Assembly: GCA_025642065.1 (NCBI GenBank)
Contig: JAODUP010001194.1
Coordinates: 1-64,000 of the forward strand
From: Paralvinella palmiformis
Taxonomy: Eukaryota > Annelida > Polychaeta > Terebellida > Alvinellidae
Direction of reading: 5' to 3'
Length of the DNA: 64,000 nucleotides
Shown: one piece after another, positions 57,546 through 64,000 of the stretch
Position numbering within the stretch: position 1 is the stretch's first letter
Layout: every line of letters begins with the position of its first letter
Notes under the pieces: generated by a model
What the model was told of the DNA's origin: nothing
What the model saw: the letters and a program-made list of their open reading frames with translations, nothing else
Databases searched by the model: none
Position numbers and translations under genes: made by a program

Positions 57546-58833
57546 CACACACATGAGATGAAAACAAGATATCAGAAATCAAAGCATATAAATTGTAGAA
57601 ATTTATTTAAATTCTGGTGTTATCATATATACAGCCAATAATGTCTTGATTATGTTATATAAACATATTCATGTTATTAATAACAAATTATTAATAACAT
57701 AAATAGTGTGATGAATATAGTTCATTTAACCTGATTAGTCCATGAACGATGATCAACTATCAGCCATCAAGATATACTCTCAGGAAATGAGAATGGAAGG
57801 ATACCAAATTATATACACCTGGTAAATTCTAGAAGGAATTGTCCCAAATGTTGGAATAAAATCATACACATCAACACACCCGGGAAGAGAAGGGAGCCTT
57901 CAAATTAGGGGTCCAATAAATATCCGTGGCCAGACGGGATACTCGGTGACCAAACATCCCAGACTAACCCAAAATACCAGACTACACAATCCCAACAGAC
58001 ACAAACTCTATCACATCTACGAGGAGTTCCCAGGAAAGCTGAGTATTATAGCTGAGGCGGAGCAACAGACTTGGCCGGAGAGATTATACTCTCAAATTAA
58101 CTAACTAACACACAACCTGGATAGTCAATCTTGTTGTATATTACGATTTAAAATGTGTGTGTGTGTGTGTGTGTGTGCGTCCGTCCAGAGCTGGGTACCT
58201 CAAAGTCGTACCTTTGTAATAGAATGATCTTATGGGTAGCATGATTATCATCATTATAATTATTAGGATGTAAGATTTTTTTTTTTTTTTTTTTAAATGT
58301 TACTATCAGGTTTTTTTAAATTCCTATATTTAATTCAATAATTTGTCAGATATTTTGTACATACCTTACCTTGTTTTGTTTGTTTTTCATTAATCTATAT
58401 TTAACATTGTGTTGGCTTACTTACTCTATGTTTAATCTATACCTTAACAGCTTGATTCAGCGGCTGAAGCTTATAACAGGATCGCTTCATTATATAAATC
58501 AATGTTAAACGATGAAGATCGTGCACGGTTTTACTATCATGAGTCAGCACGGATGGCAGGTAAATATTAATTATTAAATACCATTATCAATTATACTGAT
58601 GACTAATCGATGTTGAATGACGAAGCTTATTCACAGATTTACAATCATTATTCTATGAAGCTGGTGAATACTTATCAATTACTAAATTGTTATTTTATAG
58701 AAATCGATATTTTGTATTTTTTTCAATTTTAATTAGGATTACTAATGTTTAATAATTAATATAGATGGTTAATTGGTGTACATTTGTTATAGCTGAGAGT
58801 CGAAAGAAAATGGATGGCATCGGTTCTAATTAA
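54043..58833 (+). CDS. Uncharacterised helical (TPR/SNAP-like) protein, 4 coding exons, 341 aa
   Basis: Not recognised. Coding exons 54043-54802, 56422-56537, 58451-58559 and 58793-58833 join in frame (1026 nt with stop); the introns are GT-AG. The protein reads as almost continuous amphipathic helices with recurring A/Y-rich pairs (for example IIDFYTEAAQIS, AAEAYNRIASLY, ARFYYHESARMA), which recalls TPR or SNAP-type solenoids; no catalytic motif, signal peptide or membrane segment is visible. It begins MDKSPSESLRLRGKKLVEEA and ends KKMDGIGSN. The start is the Met at 54043, preceded in the same exon by an acceptor-like CTACAG at 54024-54029, so an untranslated 5' exon is likely. AATAAA signals lie at 59145 and 59173. 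A role as a helical scaffold or adaptor is only inference. Confidence 0.85.
55338..56055. repeat. 20-bp satellite-like tandem array, about 35 units
   Basis: The unit is atcagtggcacatgtatcat, with frequent gtgacac and cgataac variants and a few short insertions. It lies in intron 1 of the helical-protein gene and produces spurious long frames. Confidence 0.97.
56422..56537 (+). CDS. Helical protein exon 2
   Basis: Acceptor TTGTACAG, donor GTAGGT. It encodes (A)DKLLLEIQLLDNSDDKTNW and on to TEAAQISENAE, with phase 1 in and 0 out. Confidence 0.85.
56826..57193. mobile_element. 368-bp TIR MITE with TCTA target duplication
   Basis: It begins TACCGTATATACTCGCGTAT and ends with its complement, giving a perfect inverted repeat of about 25 bp. 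It is flanked on both sides by TCTA (56822-56825 and 57194-57197). The interior repeats ctcgacttacacg/cctcggcttatacgg words; there is no coding capacity. It lies in intron 2 of the helical-protein gene. Confidence 0.88.
57497..57541. repeat. (CA)n(TA)n microsatellite
   Basis: CA run, TA run, then acatacacacaca. Confidence 0.93.
57780..58110 (+). mobile_element. Non-LTR retrotransposon RT C-terminal fragment
   Basis: RMEGYQIIYTW, stop, ILEGIVPNVG resembles the RxRYxIIYxWKIxEGxVPN block, followed by GREGSLQIRGP and a decayed tail (YHIYEEFPGKL). It is a clade distinct from the other fragments and lies in intron 2 of the helical-protein gene. Confidence 0.65.
58153..58179. repeat. (GT)n microsatellite
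   Basis: Short GT run in intron 2 of the helical-protein gene. Confidence 0.9.
58451..58559 (+). CDS. Helical protein exon 3
   Basis: Acceptor CTTAACAG, donor GTAAAT. It encodes LDSAAEAYNRIASLYKSMLN followed by DEDRARFYYHESARMA, a TPR-like helix pair. Confidence 0.87.
58793..58833 (+). CDS. Helical protein exon 4 (last)
   Basis: Acceptor GTTATAG. It encodes AESRKKMDGIGSN and a TAA stop; the frame continues from exon 3 (phase 1). Confidence 0.8.
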
Positions 58834-59144
58834 GTGAAGCTATCTACATCTGAGTAAGACACTTACCTATGTTTGGAAAATAACGATGAAACTAAAAAAA
58901 GAGCAAACAAGAATACAATCCTAACAGAATAGAAGAATCTTATATATATTTGTTACACGTTCCAATGATAGACTGATTGATAACTGGAGAAATAAGAACG
59001 AACACTTTACAAAAGAATAATAGCGTAAATAGATGGCGAGAGGAAGTATATCAGAAATGTCCACAGAATGAATGTAATAATATTGAGAAATCCGTGATAA
59101 TGACTAAGGAAAAGAAACTTCCTTCAAAGAATTGTACAACCGGA

Positions 59145-59178
59145 AATAAAACATAAAGTTCACTAAACGAGAAATAAA
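59145..59178 (+). terminator. Candidate polyadenylation signals of the helical-protein gene
   Basis: Two AATAAA hexamers (59145, 59173) lie about 310-340 bp after the stop codon; no closer canonical hexamer was noticed. Confidence 0.4.
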
Positions 59179-59393
59179 TCTAAAAACCTTAGAACATCAG
59201 TGATACTTGGTAATAATTCCTTTTCATTTCGATGGCCCCATGTTTAACAGGATCGTGTATTCCCCAACGGTTAATGCCTTTATCATTGGGTTATTAATCT
59301 TTAATTATAATGGCACTGAACTAATGGCAGTGTTAGTCCTTGGTTCATTTCATGACTATATTTTAATTTACATAATGTGTAAAGTCGAGCCGT

Positions 59394-59640
59394 GATGGCG
59401 CAGTTAGTTAGAGCGTGGGACTCTTAGCTGAAGGGTCAGGAGTTCGAGGCTCCGGGAGCTGCAATGCCATCATGTGGCGACTAGTTCACTCATCCATAAA
59501 ATAGGAACCCGACAGGACATGATGGCTATGTGTTTGAATGGCGCCTTGCATATTTAATGGCAACAGGCATTGTATGCTCCCTTGGGAGTTGAGATGTGTG
59601 CTGGATAGAAACAGGACTGGGTAAGGGATTAAACTTTAAT
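59394..59640 (+). mobile_element. tRNA-derived SINE, family A, copy 3
   Basis: It has the best head of the family: gtcgagccgtgatggcgcag, ttagttagagcgtgggact (box A) and caggagttcgaggctccggg (box B). The body gagctgcaatgccatcatg, gatggctatgtgtttgaatg and cccttgggagttgagatgtg is shared. The copy ends early, without the ATT tail. Confidence 0.9.
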
Positions 59641-60615
59641 GTTTCACACACACACATTATATGAGTAAACTTTTAAAATTCTTGGTAGCATACGAAATGT
59701 ATGGCAGTATCTGCAAATATTTCAGTATGTTGGTTATCATTCTCAACATTCTGGGATATTGTTGTGAGAGAATAAAGATGCTTCGCTCAAATTCTAAATC
59801 TATTTTGGCAAATCTTTTGATGTCTAGGTGATGGGTGAGTTAATAATTCATTTATAAAGTAATTGTAGTGCTATGTTCACACAATGTTCAAATACAGAGG
59901 TGAAATAAAATTGGTAAAATTTCAATGTCTGATTTAACGTAAATTAATATGTTTTCTGGCGTTGATTAAATGAAGCTTACTGGCATAGCACATGTGCGAA
60001 GGAAGTGCCGAAATGCTAGTTGCTACAAAACAGTTTCGGGTTTGGAGCAAAAGGAAGAGGCTATCTTTATTAATTGAAAATACTCTAAACTTCTTCCATG
60101 AAATCATCTCTGAAATCCAATCAAATAAATGTTACCAATTACTTATTGATTAGGTATGTTAAATTACAGTCATGCTTTTGATGTAATATTATAATTGAAC
60201 TTTAGTACAAAATATGCTACTTGTACTGGTATACGATTTTCATCGACTGGGTAATTATGAAATATTCTAATAAAACACACTGTGTAATGTTTATGGGTAT
60301 TTTTGTGTGGCAAGACAGAATTAATAGAACTTCAATACCACCTGAAATATCTGGCACTTTTATCACTCTACTCTTTCAGGAATTGTGTTGGTTCTTGAAT
60401 CATGACATATTGGGTAAGAAAATGGAAGTATTGCCATATCAGAGCCTTAGCGTTTTGCCTATTACCAAGCTTTTCAAATTATATATGCCATTACAGAATA
60501 TAATTAGATTAAATATTGACACTCATTTATATAATACAAAGAATAAGATTGTTAGTACATAAAATAATCTTTCCACAACAGATTTTGGCAAGACTTATTT
60601 AAAGAAATCTGATCA
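59641..60615. other. Intergenic, nothing recognised
   Basis: A 113-codon frame at 60221-60562 has no domain, biased codon use or splice context that would support a gene. Confidence 0.45.
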
Positions 60616-60624
60616 TTTTGAATT

Positions 60625-61460
60625 GTACACAATACACATTGATGGCTATTTTGATTGTGCATAATACACACTGATGGTTATTTTGATTGTACACGATACA
60701 CAATGATGGTTATTTTTATTGTACACAATGGTGGTACTTTTTATTATATACAATACACAATGATGGTTATTTTGATGGTACATAATACACAATGATGGTT
60801 ATTTTAATTGTACATAATGCACAATGATGGTTATCTTAATTGTACATAATACACAATGATGGTTATCTTAATTGTACATAATACACAATGATGCTTATTT
60901 TAATTGTACATAATATACAATGATGGTTATTTTGATTGTACACGATACACAATGATGGTTATTTTTATTGTACACAATGGTGGTACTTTTTATTATATAC
61001 AATACACAATGATGGTTATTTTGATGGTACATAATACACAATGATGGTTATTTTAATTGTACATAATGCACAATGATGGTTATCTTAATTGTACATAATA
61101 CACAATGATGCTTATTTTAATTGTACATAATATACAATGATGGTTATTTTGATTGTACACGATACACAATGATGGTTATTTTTATTGTACACAATGGTGG
61201 TACTTTTTATTATATACAATACACAATGATGGTTATTTTGATGGTACATAATACACAATGATGGTTATTTTAATTGTACATAATGCACAATGATGGTTAT
61301 CTTAATTGTACATAATACACAATGATGCTTATTTTAATTGTACATAATATACAATGATGCTTATTTTAATTGTACATAATACACAATGATGCTTATTTTA
61401 ATTGTACACAATACACATTGATGGCTATTTTGATTGTGCATAATACACACTGATGGTTAT
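60625..61460. repeat. 32-bp minisatellite with higher-order structure
   Basis: The basic unit resembles acaatgatggttattttaat tgtacataatac. A variant block (acacgatacacaatgatgg to ggtggtactttttattata) recurs at 60690, 60940 and 61157, spacings of about 249 and 217 bp, showing that multi-unit blocks were themselves duplicated. Confidence 0.95.
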
Positions 61461-61464
61461 GTTT

Positions 61465-62735
61465 ATTTAATTATTGTAGGTTTGTTTCTATTTATTTTAT
61501 TAACACATAATGTAATCAGTGAGGAAACAGATAGTATTATGTTCGTCAATGTGCTAAGTTTCTGTCCATATTATATATCTATGGTTAGTCTATTTATCTG
61601 ATGTAATATATTTGTTATTTTACGTCACATATCAATATATTATGTACTTTAGTATAAATATGGTCAATATCGAACGAATATCATGTTGACAACCTTCATA
61701 TCATGTTGACAACCTTCGGGTTGTTTGATCGATTCGTACCCGTCTTTAAGAGATGTTTCTACCTGGAAACGCCACTAGATTCTATTTCCCAAACTACATA
61801 CTGACTGACTCACTCACTCGGTGACCCTAGCATACAATCATACACCTGTCTGGGACTGCTTGTTCATTTTCTCATGCACGTACATGTGTGTGTGTGTGTC
61901 TTTTACACAAGGTAATAATCTTTCGTTTTGCTAGGTTACAATGTCATTTCTCATATTTTCTGTTTAATGTAACTTTTCCTTGATTGGTTTCTAAAGTTTT
62001 GTAGTGAAAATATTATAAACAATTTTACAATTAGTGCGACATCTGGTGGCAGTCTGTAACACTACAGTTGTGGGCGGCGATCTCAAGCCACTTGTGCAGA
62101 ATGACTGGTATAAGACGTCTATGCGGGAGGTATACACACAGACATATACCCAAACACACACACGTTCATACACAAACACACACACACATGTTCATACACA
62201 CACGAACACATGCATATAATTAAATTGATGCATTTTTAAGTCCCATCGAAATTGATGCATTTTTAAGGCCCATCGATATCGGCCCGCAACATTATAATGC
62301 TGCTCTCTCTATTGTCTATTAAATAATGAAGTTTAAAAAGTCAACTCTGGATTATAAAGGATATAATTATATTGGCTATTTTCGGGAAAATAAATTTAAC
62401 AATTCGAAGTAAATATAACATAACAAAGAATTATTGTAATCCATTTCACGAGCTATTGCTAGTGGGTACTACACTCGCTAGGTGTTATGCGCGTGTGTAT
62501 GTTGTGCACCAACAGGTTGCCACAAATGTTAGCTTCTGGTATTTACCGGAATGTTTCCATCTTTACGCGGGGGTGCATGAACGCTTATTATACCATTAGG
62601 AGTATTACTAATGCTATGCGGATTGCCTGTATTTTGTGGAGAAATTCTATCAGACAATGAAATTATGGATGAATTTATGTTGTGACATATGACAATGAAT
62701 ATATCAATATTATTGGTGTAGTGCTCATGGTGCTC
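61465..62735. other. Intergenic; (GT)n and (CA)n runs
   Basis: GT run at 61883-61900 and a CA-rich region at 62140-62215. A short direct duplication atcatgttgacaaccttc lies at 61680-61710. The last 300 bp may be 5' UTR of the following retroelement. Confidence 0.4.
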
Positions 62736-62739
62736 ACCA

Positions 62740-64000
62740 TTACCATGGCTGAGTTAAATTACACGAAGGAACAATTCATTTCTGTTGGCACAGAGTCAAA
62801 CTATCGCGTGAACTTGGGAACATTTCACAATCTGTGCATATATAATATCTGCTCGGTGGAGAAAAGCCAAAGAACTATGATAGCAACAAACAATAGCATT
62901 GTGCAACGCGATTCCATTCTCCCAACAAGGCAGTGTTAACATGATCAACTTGACACCTATTCCACTTAATATTTCAAAGCCAGACAAACCACTCAACATA
63001 TGTATTATTAACTGTCTATCAACCCGGAATAAAGCTGGATTAATCTTGGATTATATACAAGACCATGATTTTGGCCATGACAGACCTGGTTCCGTTCTGG
63101 CAACAATGAGCAGAAAGCAAAGGGAGATATTACACCACCAGGATATAAGGTAAGGTGTGTGTCACGAGTTGGAAAACGTGGTGGTGGAGTTGCCCTGCTA
63201 TTTAGGGAGACACTGTATGTCTCGGAAAATGTTGACTTGACCAGTCTTTCTGTAGAAACCCTGATAATGAGATAATGTTTTCTCACTTGCCCCCAGTAAG
63301 ATTTAATTATGAAGTTTGCAAAATATCGAATTATAAAATTTGTCCATTTGAGCATAAAGGATACTTGCTAAATGACAATAATCTAAACATGTTTAAATTT
63401 TGCGCGTGCTTAGAATATTATGATCACCTAAACACGTAACTGACCAACGTGTTTAAATGCTAAACACCATGAACATTTAATTAAGCAGCAAAATCTAAAC
63501 ATGTTTTATGTGCTTAGAATTTAAAGATGTGCTAAGCACATCACTGTCAAACGTGTTTAAATGCTAAACACCAAGAACATATTCCATAGATCAGTACTCG
63601 CTCATGTCTGGACAACTATTTATTGTTGGGGACTACAACATTCAGTGGGATTACAATTAAAATGCTATCACAAAAAGGCTTATTGACCTTCTGGACTCCA
63701 CAAATATGGTCCAACATGTGTCAGAACTTACCCACGGGGATGGTCACATCATAGACCTCGCTGTTACTCGCCAAGATGATAACATTGTACACATGGCATC
63801 TGTACATTCTATGATATCTGATCATATGGCCATACACATTCATCTGAATATGTCTAAACCACCACGACCGACCAGAACAATATCCTTTCGAAAAATCAGA
63901 GCAATTGATCAAAACTGCCTAGATGATGACACCCGAGAGAGTGCAATCTTAAGACACCCTACAATGGAACTCGATGCCATGGTGTGTCAGTACAATTCAA
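62740..64000 (+). mobile_element. CR1/L2-like non-LTR retrotransposon, 5' part (endonuclease), partial at window end
   Basis: A Met opens MAELNYTKEQFISVG, then VNMINLTPIPLNISKPDKPL, NICIINCLSTRNKAGLILDY and IQDHDF (endonuclease start); RGGGVALLFRETLYVSENVD; after an insertion, LFIVGDYNIQWDYN, LLDSTNMVQHVSELTHGDG and HIIDLAVTRQDDNIV, then SDHMAIHIHL. Stops and frameshifts show decay. A 107-bp tandem dimer (about 63355-63590) interrupts the endonuclease. RT would lie beyond the window. Confidence 0.8.
63383..63590. repeat. 107-bp tandem dimer inserted in the retroelement
   Basis: Two units begin atctaaacatgttt and contain gtgcttagaat and cgtgtttaaatgctaaacac followed by ca(t/a)gaaca; the second unit is shorter. 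Both resemble palindromic termini. Confidence 0.7.

Noticed and set aside
59394..59480. Possible functional tRNA gene
   Set aside because: The boxes are tRNA-like, but no acceptor stem can be closed and the sequence continues into a body shared with two other copies; it is a SINE head.
60221..60562. 113-codon frame
   Set aside because: No domain, no splice partners, composition like the surrounding AT-rich DNA.

Overview
This is a eukaryotic, invertebrate-metazoan window: AT-rich, with spliced genes and no operons. Introns are long (up to about 6 kb), (TA)n and (GT)n microsatellites are dense, and remnants of non-LTR and Ty3/gypsy retrotransposons, DNA transposons and tRNA-derived SINEs are many. 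The repeat mixture and gene types fit a mollusc best, but that assignment is inference; no species-diagnostic locus is present.

Three protein-coding genes can be rebuilt with intact reading frames and GT-AG introns whose phases agree. (1) 9143-13801, minus: a 289-residue cytosolic sulfotransferase (SULT) in three coding exons; the middle exon (9901-10037) is short and easily missed. (2) 22177-41892, plus: a ten-exon, 443-residue orthologue of ACBD4/ACBD5, with an N-terminal acyl-CoA-binding domain, a 14-Asp tract followed by an FFAT-like VAP-binding motif, a coiled coil and a C-terminal membrane anchor. This is the architecture of the peroxisome-ER tether. (3) 54043-58833, plus: a four-exon, 341-residue all-helical protein, weakly TPR/SNAP-like, of unknown function. 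The three genes have no evident functional link.

Layout: 1-9.1 kb holds non-LTR fragments and a decayed gypsy pol. 9.1-13.8 kb is the SULT gene; its first intron contains the remains of a THAP-type (P-element-like) transposon flanked by inverted arms. 13.8-22.2 kb is intergenic, with SINEs, a minus-strand non-LTR fragment and a TGACGT-rich patch. 22.2-41.9 kb is the ACBD5 gene; its introns carry SINEs, a non-LTR fragment, a 22-bp minisatellite, two inverted copies of one TIR element, a hairpin element, and a damaged tandem copy of exon 3. 41.9-54.0 kb is dense in DNA-transposon remnants (nested TIR elements, a hAT transposase tail, a 315-bp TIR element) plus a minus-strand gypsy pol. 54.0-58.8 kb is the helical-protein gene, with a 20-bp satellite and a 368-bp MITE in its introns. 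58.8-64.0 kb has a SINE, a higher-order 32-bp minisatellite and the 5' half of a CR1/L2-like non-LTR element that runs off the window.

The points most worth a second look are the THAP transposon remnant in the SULT intron, the microsatellite-encoded Asp run beside the FFAT-like core of ACBD5, the exon-3 copy that differs almost only by small deletions, the nested element with GGGCCGAG subterminal repeats, and the unknown helical protein. All intron/exon models are read by eye from splice signals, frame and domain continuity; no alignment or transcript data were available.
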